From contig CM024184.1 in NCBI GenBank assembly GCA_013433145.1, forward strand, positions 2,294,137 through 2,358,136: a stretch of 64,000 nt of DNA, in the 5' to 3' direction. This stretch comes from Ascaris suum. Taxonomy: Eukaryota; Nematoda; Chromadorea; Rhabditida; Ascarididae. Each line of letters begins with the position of its first letter. The stretch's first letter is position 1. Shown piece after piece: positions 38,401 through 49,881 of the stretch. Below the pieces are notes generated by a model. It was given only the letters and a program-made list of their open reading frames with translations, was not told where the DNA came from and searched no databases. The translations under genes and the position numbers were made by a program.

Positions 38401-39700
38401 CAGTGTGCTGCGTAGCGTCAAGTTTAGATTAGACTCGAATCTACTTCCTGCCGATATTGTCAATGCATAATTGAATATTTATAAACGTAGTGAACATCTT
38501 CTCGTTTTCCTCTCCCTCTCTGAATACGTTCCCTCATTTTTTTCCTCCTGCTTTATATTTACTCTTCCCTATTTTTGTGAGATTTCTCGCTATCGGATGT
38601 TAAGCAAATAGCACAAACATGAAGTTATTCGCGTCTGGTCGCATACAATAAATGAGAGATATCAGCCAGATCACTGTCAGCAGACCTTGCCGAAACATTT
38701 CACCCAGCATGCATCCCCATGAAATCGAAGTCTACGGCATTCCTGCTGCACTTCCAGCTTTGTTCAAAGTTTCTCTCACTGATTGCAGTTTTCAAGTTGA
38801 ACGGAGAACACTTGTTTACATCCCTCGATGTCGGTAGTTTGTGCCACAGTCACAGGAACGTTTTCATTCGTGTTATATGTAAATAACACAACTACTGCCG
38901 CTTGGGCTCATCTTCATGGGGGAGCATCTGAAATTTTATAGAATCCTTTGTAACTGAGTCAATAATCAACTTGCCCTGCACACCTTTGGTCAGCTTGGGA
39001 CAACTGGCCCAGATCCTTGCAACTAGATATTTCTGTTGACAATATCACGTAAATCATTCGAAATTTCACACACAAATGTCTCGCCGGGCAATATTGTAGC
39101 TAGTTTTCACTAAAACTGCTTAGCGTTCATAGGAGAGAAGACTGAAGTGTCAAAGCGTACTGCAAACACTCTACAGAAAGCACCTGAAGTTGGAAATTCC
39201 GTTCTGCGTTCCGTTCAATACGAATCCCTCGAGCGTTCCGAACAAGCCCTGTTTTATACTGGCGATCCATCCTTGAACATTGCGCTCCCATTTAACCTCA
39301 AGTGCTACAGTTATAAAATTAGTTAAAAATGTACAACTTGAAACCTGCGCGATATCTTTCCACAGAGGCTCAAAAACTTTGCACTAGAATCTGTTCATGC
39401 TAGCACGATTAAGCTTAACTTCCAAGCACGTAATCGAACTGAAAACAACCATTCGAGCATCTCTTTTGGCCATTGCCCATATCAGCGCTATTAACATCGG
39501 TCACAAAGCAACGTTCTTCAGCATTAGGAAGATAGCTGACACCACGAAACAGCACTCACAATTTGTTCGCATTTCACGTCACATACACGAGAAACCTGCA
39601 CAGTAACATCGCTCAAAAATTCCATCCTCGTCTCGCGAGCTACGTTCTTTGCTTTTCCAGCGCTGCTTGATCTCTTGAAGTTTTTTTTTTTTCAACGCTA
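38400..39700. other. GC-richer block with possible minus-strand exons
   Basis: On the minus strand, 39207-39313 is open behind acceptor AACTGTAG and contains LEVKWERNVQGWIASIKQG, ending at a donor-like CAG/GTGCTT. A frame near 38606-38740 gives a hydrophobic start, MFRQGLLTVIWLISLIYC, that looks like a signal peptide. Another frame near 39400-39560 contains spaced cysteines. I could not join these into one phase-consistent gene, and the plus strand is also open in places. It may be a gene or a decayed gene. Confidence 0.25.
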
Positions 39701-40509
39701 ATTGCACGCATACGTCAGTAGGCACTTAATGCACAAACGTGTATTCGTTTCATTTCGTTTTTAATTCCTTCTGCTAGCTGAACGCTTTTATTATTTTATT
39801 TTCTCCTTACCATTGTCACTTTGCCATTTGCGTCGATGTTTTTTGGTTGCACATGCTTAAATGAGTGATCAAACGCGTAAAATGTTTCTTTTCTATTTTT
39901 CACATAAAGATGAGTTCATTTCGTTACAGCTTCGCCCAATGAGACCAAATTGTTCGACCTTTCTCAGAGTTTCAGCAAAGCTCCATCGTTCCTCTAGAAT
40001 GTGGAGGAATTTCGTCGAAACTCAGTGCATCTCCTGCAGGTTTTGTTCGTTCACTTTACACGAACAAAACGCTTCGATACACATTTCAGAAAGATTTGGC
40101 TAACTACGGCATCCTAAGACGACCTATTGAGATATCCTTCGCATAGTTGAAAGAGCGAGAACTCGGTTCCATTCATTCCACCTCTAGGATCGATCAGAAT
40201 TTGGAAACGATATAAAGTTATTGTGCATATAATTTCTGCAAAAGCAACATAGAAATCTGTCCTAACACTTCATGAATGCTCCGAGAATACGTGGCCGTGA
40301 TTTGCATGGTCGATGCTGTATGATTTCTGCGTAACGACGGACTCTTCCCGACTTGTCACATTCGTGGTTGTCTTGAGCTTAGTTTGTACCAAATTCCTCT
40401 CACCTATATCCTCCTTGTTTTTCCATCCGCTGCTATCAAAATCTGGCATTTAAAGCATTTTCGTGCTCGAAGAAATAAGGGATAACATTCTAGGATAGAA
40501 ATATTACTC

Positions 40510-40515
40510 TTTATT
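40510..40515 (-). terminator. Polyadenylation signal of the ShK-like gene
   Basis: AATAAA on the minus strand about 100 nt after the stop codon at 40614-40616. Confidence 0.5.
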
Positions 40516-40613
40516 TGCCATGGATGAGATTTCATCCACGTGAAATTACGAGTGGCAATGAGCAACGCTTTAAAAAGTAAACGAAGGATAGCTGGATGGA
40601 GTGATCACAGAAT

Positions 40614-40971
40614 TCATGAAGGCTGTTGCTGTGCTCCACCCGCATAGAGATTGCATGTCCTCATACACCTCGTGAACATTGGATATGCGAACGTTGGATC
40701 GCGGCATAGATGCCTATGATCAGCACAGTTATTAGCGTTCTCAACACCTTCGCACAGACGCATGTTTTCCTACATCTTTCGAGCATCCTGGCTCTGTACG
40801 TTTGAAAGGAGTACGCTGCAAGCTGGACGCAGTTATTGGCAAGGGAGCCTTGGTGTATGATGCATTACAACTCCGCATATCGACACTTTGGTCACGGAAG
40901 TTCCCAGTAGTTGCCAAATAGGCAAACAGACACAAAAAGAGGAACGCATGCATATTCCAGAACCATTTCAT
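40614..40971 (-). pseudogene. Secreted protein with two ShK-like domains, frame broken twice
   Basis: The start at 40971 opens a good signal peptide (MKWFWNMHAFLFLCLFAYLA). Two cysteine-rich segments follow with ShK-type spacing, seen in the endings ERCRKTC and TRCMRTC, each preceded by a Tyr/Met-containing helix segment. ShK domains are common in nematode secreted proteins; roles range from ion-channel and immune modulation to structural parts of secreted enzymes. The domains lie in three different frames: one shift near 40842-40856 and one near 40756-40765, each equivalent to loss of one base. The last canonical cysteine of domain 2 is not visible where expected, and domain 1 also lacks one. 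No intron is evident. This is either a recent pseudogene or an intact gene with base-call deletions. The intact leader and downstream AATAAA favour recent expression. Confidence 0.6.
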
Positions 40972-42399
40972 AACGGAATATTGCCTTCACACTTGCCAAA
41001 TATTCAGCTCTTTCCCACGTTCCGAGATCCACGTTCGACGGATCGCACTACTAGCTTGTTGACATTCATCAAAATCGCATTATTAGTCGATGCTCTTATT
41101 AAGTGCGCACATGTTATTTCAATTTTTTAAATGTTTTTCAAAGAATTCGAATAGCAAACTATGCAGCTGACGCGTTTAGATAGAGCTGAATCATTTTTTG
41201 GTGGCGGGAGAGGAGGGGTAAGGATTTTAGGTTCATGCTTTCCTCTTCAATCTAACCTCTTATACTGACATTGTTACGAACTTCTTTCCACCTTGCTCAT
41301 TTCATTTTCCACTATTACTTCTAGGCAACTTCGTCATTGAAGAAAATATGAGAGGGGAAGGGAGAAAGAGGGGAGGGAGGATAACTTTGCAACACATGTA
41401 TCCTTTCGTTTAACTCGCTCACGCAAAGAAACTTTGCTATGATCACATAGCTGAATATATTTGCTATTAAGCATGAAGCAATGCTGCCATAAGCTCGTCC
41501 ATTTGGGAGGAGTCGACCATATCGAATTTTTTAATGAACTTATTACGGTTAGACTCTCAATAAATGCTAAGAAAAATTGGAAATTTACATAGTTGAAAGA
41601 AAATTCGTTGAGAAAAACCCCACAAAAATTTTCGTTTGCTTTCAATTCAAATCTAATGAATCGCAAATATTTTTCTCAATTTTTCAATGATCAGAAATTC
41701 GTCACTTTGGAAGCGATATACGAAAATATATTCAACTGGCATAAAAAGATCCACGAACATCGATAGTTTTTTATAGTATTTCCGTAATTCGTTTAGACGC
41801 TTACATCCGGCAGCTGTAGTCGAAATTGCACGCTATGGAATTTGACGAAATGTGGCAATGTAATCAGTAAAGGAACAATGGTTTTATATTTGCATAGAAT
41901 TGTTCTTTATCTTTTAAATGACATTTTATTTCAGGTAATTCGTTAAGTTTATCAAAATTTTATCAAATTGTAGGCATCGTTGTTGAAAACGGAATAAATA
42001 ATTTTAAGTGATTACTCTAGATATAGATATAATGTTTGATGATTACTGAAGTGTCGGAAAGTGTGAGGTGAAGTATCAAGGTGGAACTACAACCTAGAGT
42101 TAAATTATGGAGGCCTAAAAAATATTTCGACGCTGAAACGTTGAGGTTTTATAGCTGACTATAGGGAGAGTCTAAGAAGTAGACAATAATATGAGAACGA
42201 AAGAAAATAGTTACTAAAAGAAATTTCGTGCAATGTATTCAGCAACAACAGTTCAGGCAAGATAACCGACGTTATTGAAGTTTTTATGCACGAATCGGTT
42301 TTTTTTTTGGTAAATTCGTTTTGAATTTTTTCCTTCGCCGAAAATTTGTTTCATTCAATTTTAATTAAAAATGCAAAATTATCGAAGAATTGATTTGAG

Positions 42400-43755
42400 G
42401 GTGCATTACGAGAAAGTGCTGAAGAGATCGGCATCGATAAACGCTCAGTGGAGATTTGGTCACGACTCCGACCGATGCTGACTAGAAACTTACGAAGTAT
42501 TGTAACGCCGGTGGTTGGTGTGTTACCTGATGTCGAACTTCGATCGTTAAAACCGCGAACGCATGAAGTACAAACAATTTTCACTGCACCACTTGAAGAA
42601 CTCTGTAGAAATCATCGCTATACACATTTCAAAAGAGGTTAGCGTTGTTGAGATGTTTTCTTCAAAACTTCGTTCTATATTGCCTATCGTATAAACTCGA
42701 ATAGAAGCTTATTGAAACAGATCGCCCAGCAGCTAGCAAATTTATTTACGGCGTCCTTATGCACCAATTTCTTCACGGGAAGTAGTGAGAAATAGTGAAA
42801 TAGGAAGGGGCACCTCTTATGTTAACATCATGTCAAGCAGACAAAAAAATAGGCACCGACGTTTGCTCAAGAATATAGCGCCGATGAAAAAGTTACATAA
42901 TGTGTTATTGCATAAGGCTGTTTGAACACCGATCAACGCCTCGATCGCTTGGTATTTCTGTCATTGGCGCCTTTTGCATTGCGCCGAAGATCTATAGTGC
43001 AGAAGCGAAAAATCTTTTATATATTTTTCATTTATGTCTTCGGAGTTAGTGCAGTTTTTTGTCATTCAGTAGTTCTCTGGCGTTGTATTGGAGAGCTAAA
43101 AACTCCTAATCGGCATATAGGATTTCTCTTCTCGAATTTCTTGTGCGCAAATGGCAAATGGTAATGTGCGCAAATAGCGATTGAAAATGTTTCGTCGCTA
43201 TGTAGATGTTAACTTGAAACAAAATAAACCTTTTATATCGCATCATGCTAGAAATAAATGATTTTGCCGTTACTTGAAAAACTTTCAACTATAACTTAAT
43301 GAATATCGTCCGTATTGTCCTGTACCTCGTTCTCTTGAATTTAATTAACTTTTTGTAAATTATTGAAATCTGAAGATGTGTTAAAGGTTACAAGTAAAAC
43401 AGACATCGCAGAGAACATAGGTTAGGTTTTCTTTTTGCCTCTTTTTTGGAATATCTCTGAGGAAATAGATCCGGTAGATTAAAATCGAAAAGCGCATTTT
43501 GTACTTTTTTGCTGGCGTGCTTTCTCATTTGTTTATGTTTATATGAAGCTCTAAGAGAACATCATTACAGGTACAGCTGAATGGTCTTTACCAGTTTTTA
43601 CCACTACTGAATATACGACAATTTCTTCGACAAGTGAATATCGACCTCGCGAATATCGTATTTGGGGTCTTTCAGCTGGCATTCTACATCTGACGTTGAT
43701 ACACCTTTTACCGGCACTTTACAATTCAGAAATCGAAATTGCTGTACCTGTTTGA
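42400..43755 (+). CDS. NUDT7/8-like coenzyme A Nudix hydrolase, 5' exon not found
   Basis: Two exons, 42400-42637 and 43571-43755, join in phase (split Gly codon) and end at a TGA. The first begins GALRESAEEIGID, the second half of the Nudix box (REsaEEIGI, with the metal-binding glutamates). It continues IVTPVVGVL, EVQTIFTAPLEEL and NHRYTHF, and the second exon has EYRIWGLSAGILHLTL. This order (TPVVG, EVxxxFxxPL, YTHF, RIWGLTA) is that of NUDT8 and NUDT7, which cleave CoA and acyl-CoA to 3',5'-ADP and phosphopantetheine derivatives in mitochondria or peroxisomes. No upstream exon with the preceding SFPGG part of the Nudix box could be found between 41000 and 42400. The acceptor TGATTTGAG is weak. 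The gene may have a distant first exon or be 5'-truncated. There is no obvious C-terminal targeting tripeptide. Confidence 0.8.
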
Positions 43756-43952
43756 GTGGACATTACTTCGCACCGCATGCAATCGGGTATGTTGGTGGAA
43801 GCAGTTTTTGGTGACAGGTGTGACTTCAGCACCTGTGAGGTGTATTCTGCGATATCCAGATTACATGAGATGTGATCGATATATCAAATGACTTTTTTGC
43901 GATATACCGGATCGAATGAGATGCGATTAGTATACCACAAGATTTTTTTGCC

Positions 43953-43965
43953 GGGGGGGGGGGGG
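43953..43965 (+). repeat. Poly-G tract, 13 nt
   Basis: Thirteen consecutive G on the plus strand, about 200 bp after the Nudix stop codon. Confidence 0.95.
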
Positions 43966-44661
43966 ATATATCAAACCGTATGGAGTTTAGCTGGGTACCA
44001 CGAATATTTCGAATGTCTCAATCGATTTAGTGGAAGATTTGCAGAAAAAAAAAATTAAATTTACATATAGAAATTTTTTCCCCATTATTTTTCGACTACT
44101 ATTGGCTATCGGTTGGATTGATTGGCAAAACTGCAAAGTAAACATCTTTTAAAAGTTTTCGCTGATTTTATTTATTTATTTATTTTCTTTATTTTTTGAA
44201 TTGAACATTTATAAGCAACACAAGATTGGTGCTGCAAAAAAAAATTTTTTTCGAATATTTATGCGATCGGTCGAATATTTCGAAATTCAAGTAGGAACGA
44301 ATCGTAAAAAGCACGTTACTTGCTTTTCGAGTGTTTTGCCCTTGTAAAAATCTGTAAAGCATATTGTGAAGTACAATGCTTGTTGAGAGAATTTTTATTC
44401 GCTCATCGCTTATTATATACGCACATTAATGGATTCATTTTCGATCACTAGAATGATTTCTTATAACCGCGATGTTTGTATGCTTCATTCATTTTCCTGC
44501 AATTTGTTTTCGGTTATCGTTTCGATGTTTTTAGCACCATGGGGTACACCCACGTATATGATAGAATACGTTTGCTTTTTAATCGTTCATTGCTCGAGTG
44601 GTAAGAACAAGGCTCATTTGAGCGATCGGTTAATTAAAATATAACGACATTATTTGATATG

Positions 44662-44667
44662 TTTATT
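44662..44667 (-). terminator. Polyadenylation signal of the peptide precursor gene
   Basis: AATAAA on the minus strand 29 nt after the stop at 44697-44699. Confidence 0.6.
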
Positions 44668-44696
44668 ATTTGTTGGTAGCTAATAAAAGCTGTTGA

Positions 44697-46933
44697 TCAA
44701 GTGAAAGCAATAAAAAAGCTCGTATAATGACAGCCAACTTCTCTGAAATGCTCCTTCATTTGTTATTTATTAGTGTTCATAACGTTAAAAAAAAACGACA
44801 CATGCTCCAATTTTGAGAATATGGTTACAGTAATCTCATGCATTGGTTTTGTTACGGTATTTGATATTAGCAGAATTAAGGTATTTGAGGATGAAATCTA
44901 AGATACTTCAACTCCTTGAATATATATCCCCATCCTTTGTATTCTTCCTTCTACTCTTCCAGAAATATTTAGCACTGGTTTTCTTCATTTGCATTATACA
45001 ATAGTTGTTGAACAAATACTATATGCTTCAAATAGTTTTATCTACTAAAATCTCAATACTGGATAAGTTAACGAAATGTTCGTTTGATTCAATTTTAGCT
45101 TTATTTGTTGAATTTGAAAAAAAAAACGAATAAATTTTCGATGCAAATTTAAAACTTACTTGTAGAGGCCATAGAAGCTTCGTTTTCCTCTCGTATCGTA
45201 CGGAATACCTTCGTTCTCGGGTTCAAGAATTGGAAGAAAACCTTTATCTCGGAATAGCACAAATGTTGGATTGTTCAACTGAAACACACAACACTTCTTT
45301 ATTGCTATTCAACAATTTTGCATTGATCCGCATTAATTTAAACACTTCAATACGACATATATGATCAAATAATTAGATAGCCAATTGTCACGAGCGGAGT
45401 CTTTGTTTTGATTTTTGATCTTTCATTTTTGTTGTCGTACTTGTAGATGAATAATTTAAATTGGTTTTTTCGAAATGTATTTATAACCATATCCTCATGT
45501 AAACATTGCACGAGAATTCTTCTCTAAGGATTTGCCGATATTTGTTAGTATTATTCCTATCTATCATCTCCTGTCTCATGAAGAGCAAAGATTTTAAGAG
45601 AACATCTCAACACTTTCGCCGAATATTAGCAAAAACTGAATTACTGGAATTTATTGGAATTAAGAACAGAAAAATGCCGACGATATATATAGGAGCAAGA
45701 AAATTCGCTAAGCAGCAGTTAAATTATTTGTTTTCATGCGAAAGATGCTGCGAATAGGAAAATATACAGTGAACTCTGACAGGGTGATTGGCCTCTACGT
45801 TCTTCTTTCCCTTAACTGAAATACTCTCTTTTGCGAATTAGCATTTCCAATATATGTTTTAGCAACACCATGTCTGCGCGTACGCATGTGTCTGTCTGTC
45901 TGCTTGCTGCTCTTTCTGATGGTTTTCGCTTCATGAATAACCCTTGAAGTAAGAGTTCTGAAATTTGATGGTTTTAGAGAGGATTCTGCCTTAACTTTCA
46001 ATTAGAATCACTATTTTCAAAGATACCAAAGGCTTAAAAACGCCAAATATTTGCATGAATTTCGCAACCGCCTCGCACTCTTCGTTGGTCGGATTGCAAA
46101 AAAAAGAGAAAAGTCGAAAAACGAAACGGGTCTGTCATAGGAGATTTATGCGTTTATCTACACCTCCACTAAAATATGAAGGTATTATTGTGCATGCTTC
46201 ATCACTAATTCTTATCTCATCTAACCTGGTTGATTAGATGATGCAACACAAATGTGCATATCGTGCCATCTGCTTTGGTAGATTTTTTTTCACTTGAACG
46301 GCGTTATTTACAACCGAGTTGGCCACAAAATGCATATACATTTTAAGCACTGTTAGCTGTCTTTAAGTGCCTTCGAAGTTTTTTGCAAATATCGAGGATC
46401 ATCCTACGTTTACCTACCAATATCGAGGATCCTAAATTTGGTAGGTGTACGCTTACCTACCAAATTTCTCAGTTCAGTTTGATTAATTCCCAACTTGGGA
46501 CGCTACAATGCGATTCAACGACGCAAACTGGCAAAATTACCTAGTAAGAGGGCCTAACCTACTACAGGTCTTATTTACACATCGATGACGTCACTGTTGA
46601 CAAAATTGCTCGACTATGGTCCAAGATTTGATATGAAGGCGGTTTTTTATGAAATATTTGCACAATCTTAAAGAAAATGAAACTGAAATTTTCGATACAT
46701 TTTAATTTTATGATGGGTACAGCGGAATAGGATTATATGTTTTTGTTAACCTGAGATATGTCTTAACTCATTGTCGCCTTAATAAGTGACCATTCATTTC
46801 ATCATAAATCACTGCAAAAAAAAAAAAAAAGAATAGATAAGTGACTAACATCTTCGTATGAATAGAGTGGTAATGATAATACCGCTGCGAAGAGTAGCGT
46901 AGAAACAAAAATCGTTACCATTCTTGAGATCAT
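44697..46933 (-). CDS. Secreted peptide precursor with GKR site, 82 aa, candidate neuropeptide
   Basis: Exons 46850-46933, 45160-45278 and 44697-44742 join in phase, and AATAAA follows 29 nt after the stop. Residues 1-22 form a strong signal peptide (MISRMVTIFVSTLLFAAVLS). The body has PTFVLFRDKGFLPI, then EGIPYDTR, then the tripeptide GKR, followed by SFYGLYK and a short tail with a single Cys. GKR is the classic signal for prohormone convertase cleavage and C-terminal amidation, so a peptide ending PYDTR-amide is predicted. Only one such site exists. I do not recognise the family among known FLP or NLP peptides. Acceptor AAATTTCAG lies 10 nt before the ATG, consistent with trans-splicing. 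The terminal exon is short and least certain. Exon 1 is open in a second frame too, which could belong to the gene at 47.3-47.7 kb. Confidence 0.55.
45868..45980 (+). repeat. Copy of the dispersed CTGTCTG repeat
   Basis: TGTCTGTCTGTCTGC core followed by weakly matching sequence, located in intron 1 of the peptide precursor gene. Related copies occur near 14310, 51764, 59147 and, inverted, 62430. Confidence 0.5.
46434..46467. repeat. 13-bp perfect inverted repeat with 8-nt loop
   Basis: AAATTTGGTAGGT and its complement flank an 8-nt spacer. Immediately upstream the 13-mer AATATCGAGGATC occurs twice (near 46388 and 46420), with CCTACC-type sequence repeated, so the region has undergone local rearrangement. 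Confidence 0.85.
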
Positions 46934-47324
46934 CTCTTCGAAACTGAAATTTGATTTTTTTTTTTTTAATTAGATATTTCGATTAATATATTGCTTAAGA
47001 AGGCGAATAATCAATGAAAACGATTCACTTCTAATAAATAATAGACGATTTAATGATTTTTGAGTGCTGTAAATTTCTTAGAATTGTAATGGAATGGAAT
47101 TAAACTGAATAGAAATTGGAGTGAAATTGAATCGTCTGTAATATAGAATAAATGAACGAATGAAACGGAATGGAATTAATTTGAATGAATAGAATCGGAA
47201 ATATTACACTATAATTCAATATAGCAACACAGTAATAAATATAACAGAGTGCAGAAGAGAGGGTCATATATCGAGAAATAATGCATAAATGCATAATATA
47301 AAGCAAACAAAAAATGAAAACCAC

Positions 47325-47746
47325 CCGAAAAAATAAAACGTCGTCATTGGGAAGTTGTTTTTGTAGTTTCTTAATTGAGACATTAGTCATACCAGTACTT
47401 TATATAAGCACTGGGATATTGTAAATCTCACCAGGTCTTTCCTCCCATTTAGCTTATATATATGTTCGGGGTGGATATTCGGCAAGAACATCGCTAAAAG
47501 GCTTTCGAGTTGGTAAAGGCCTATTTTGTGATGAAATAAACTTTCGCATATACTAATATCATTTCTCCCCCGGAGGAAGGGCAAGCTGCAAGTGGAGAAA
47601 TGAATAAAGTTATATTTTCCAGGGAGGGAGGGACAAGATGAGAGTGCAAATATTGATATAACATCTTCATCTTATAAATTCTCAACAACCCCGAATCAAG
47701 CGTCCGCAATCTTCTCACCTTTCGATTGTACACCGTCGTCAAATTG
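47325..47746 (-). CDS. Three in-phase exons of an unidentified gene
   Basis: Exons 47719-47746, 47432-47520 and 47325-47369 join in phase with consensus donors (AAAG/GTGAGA, CTG/GTGAGA, CGG/GTGGTT). They encode FDDGVQSKGLYQLESLLAMF, then LPNIHPEHIYKLNGRKDL, then KLQKQLPNDDVLFFR. The wording and codon pattern look coding, but I do not recognise the family. The 28-nt exon is small. Upstream exons must lie above 47.75 kb. Downstream, 46850-46943 could serve as a further exon in another frame (beginning FRRDDLKNGNDF), which conflicts with the peptide precursor model. Confidence 0.45.
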
Positions 47747-47799
47747 CTATTTTGACATAAATACGTTAATAGTCGCTTTTTCTCGTTTTAAAGTGGCTA

Positions 47800-49690
47800 G
47801 CGAATTTATACGGTCCGGTGACTATGGCTGCTTAACTTCTACTCGCGTTACCCTTGTTTTTTGTTTCCGTTGCCGGCCATAATCGACCATTACTCAACCA
47901 CGTGAATAAATGCAATACCACTATTGACTCTATAGGCTTCATTCGTTGTACCCGATGAATGAAGGTACATTAGCATCGGTCAAACTACATATAATGACAA
48001 GAAACGCCTGCTAAAGACAATTTTCTACCTTGAGTTTGTACAATATATAGCATTTAGATACGAATAATGAATGGTAACATCTTTCGACGTCTCAGATAGT
48101 TGATCCTTTTAACGCTTCTTATTATTTTTACGCTATCAAAAACATGCATTCGTTTTATTGATGTTATTTCCTGCAGCGATTAAATTACTATAAACTCTTA
48201 TTTATGTGGACGGCAGTTGGAAAAAGTCTACGATGGCATTCTACCTTGAAGAAATGTATTCTTTAAGATTTTTCAGAACTCGTTTTTTTCCTCATTAGGA
48301 CATATTCTTTCATTCTCGTTTATTGTTTTTGTACGAAATGAATTAATGTCAATATATGTGCAGATTTTATTCAAAATCAACTAGTGCCGAAGTTGTAACC
48401 TATCAATTATGCTATTCTTATTTGTCCTTTATTTCGCTCATTGTTCTTGTTCATTCCATACATTCTCATGAATTTTTCGAACGGCTTTCATCCCCAAAAT
48501 TTGTCGTTGAAATCATCGATAAATTTTACTCTTATTTATTACAATTAGCGGTAAAAGTATTCATCTCCATCATCGTTATTACCTCGTTATTATTACCTCG
48601 TTACTCATAATTTTTAGCATATATACTTCAACAGTGTTGAGCACGCTTTTCGTTGAGATTCATAGCGACAACACTAATTTTGGTTGATAGCAAATATCAT
48701 TTGATGCAATTCACATTTTGCAACCGATATTTAACTCAATTCCATTCATTTTTTGTTTTCGTTTTCTTTATCGTCAAAAAAAAAAACCTTTGACTTCCTC
48801 CCTCGCATTTCGATCGACTATTACATTCTTGTACATATTTTTCATAAAATTCAACAATGTTACATGTGATCTTTGATCATTCCTAAATCGATTTTAGAAT
48901 CGATTCAACTTTTGATAGTTCATGAAGATATATGACCATCAGAGTATTGAAGCTAAAAACAGGAAATGAAATAGCAGCTCAAAAAAATGATAGTATAGAT
49001 TTGCATTGGCAACACGGGGAATTCCTCCATTTGCATTAAATCAGAGGGAAAAAGCTGTATGGATCCAAAGTCCTCACGTTGAGAGCTCAAAATAATTCCA
49101 GGTTCTAAATTCATACTGATATTCGTAATCATTCATAAAATTTAAAAAAAATTACTAAAAGTAAATATGATTGAAAATAATATCAATACTGCTGATGATA
49201 TATTGATAACAGATCAAATCAAATTAGAATAATACGTTTCGTGGGAAAAATTGTTGTCGATTACCGATTGCAATTTTAGCTGCAAATTCTATTCTACACG
49301 ATATTTAACAAATGTTGTATGTAATTGTCGATAACCGACAAAATATGTAATTATGAGATAATGATCGGAAGAAAATGACATAAATATTGCTTAACAAAAA
49401 TTAATAGCTATTGGTGAATTAAATTAATTTGAAATAGGCAGAAACCTTGTTATAATCTGATCTTAACGCTACTCATCGAAAAATAAATTGCAACTCCTTC
49501 AATAAAATCGTGACATATATTACAGTGATAACTGTGATGACAGGTAACGGAAATAAAATGTAATCCATTATATTCATTTAAATAAATAAGATTTATTGTT
49601 GAAATCTAGAAACCAAAAAAAGACAATTTAATAAATATTTTCAAACTATTTGAAAATTACAAGAGTAGAAGCAAAATTTGCAATAAATAT
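47800..49690. other. Intergenic AT-rich sequence
   Basis: I see no supported exon or repeat of note here. Confidence 0.4.
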
Positions 49691-49707
49691 TGTATTTTAT
49701 TGCCCAG

Positions 49708-49881
49708 ATACTGTGCTGTTTAATGGAAATAATATTCACTCAATACATCATAAAAAAGATCGGAGGAAAACAATTCGGTGCTGAAAGTTACGATCGTAAT
49801 ATGAAGCAGATTTATACTCAGGAATTTATTGTAGTTCGCAATACAACTGTGTCACGTGGAACTTATTATGGGGTCTTTCAG
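49708..49881 (+). CDS. Isolated strong exon, 58 codons
   Basis: Between acceptor TATTGCCCAG and donor CAG/GTTTTT the frame is open in exactly 58 codons. It begins ILCCLMEIIFTQYIIKK and later reads ESYDRNMKQIYTQEF and NTTVSRGTYYGVFQ. The composition is coding-like (few stops avoided by chance in such AT-rich DNA, Tyr/Asn/Gly-rich motifs). NTT is a possible glycosylation site. Flanking exons were not found; a frame near 50195-50400 with DDKRVELMRKELCKGEKKAEQ might be a later exon. Family unknown. Confidence 0.4.

Noticed and set aside
41161..41218. Frame ending ESFFGGGRGG before a GTAAGG donor, considered as the missing first half of the Nudix box
   Set aside because: The spacing from the GG pair to the RE of the next exon would be far too short for a Nudix box, and the acidic residue expected after GG is absent.
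41334..41666. 110-codon minus-strand ORF
   Set aside because: Low-complexity tail, no recognisable motif and no supporting splice signals.
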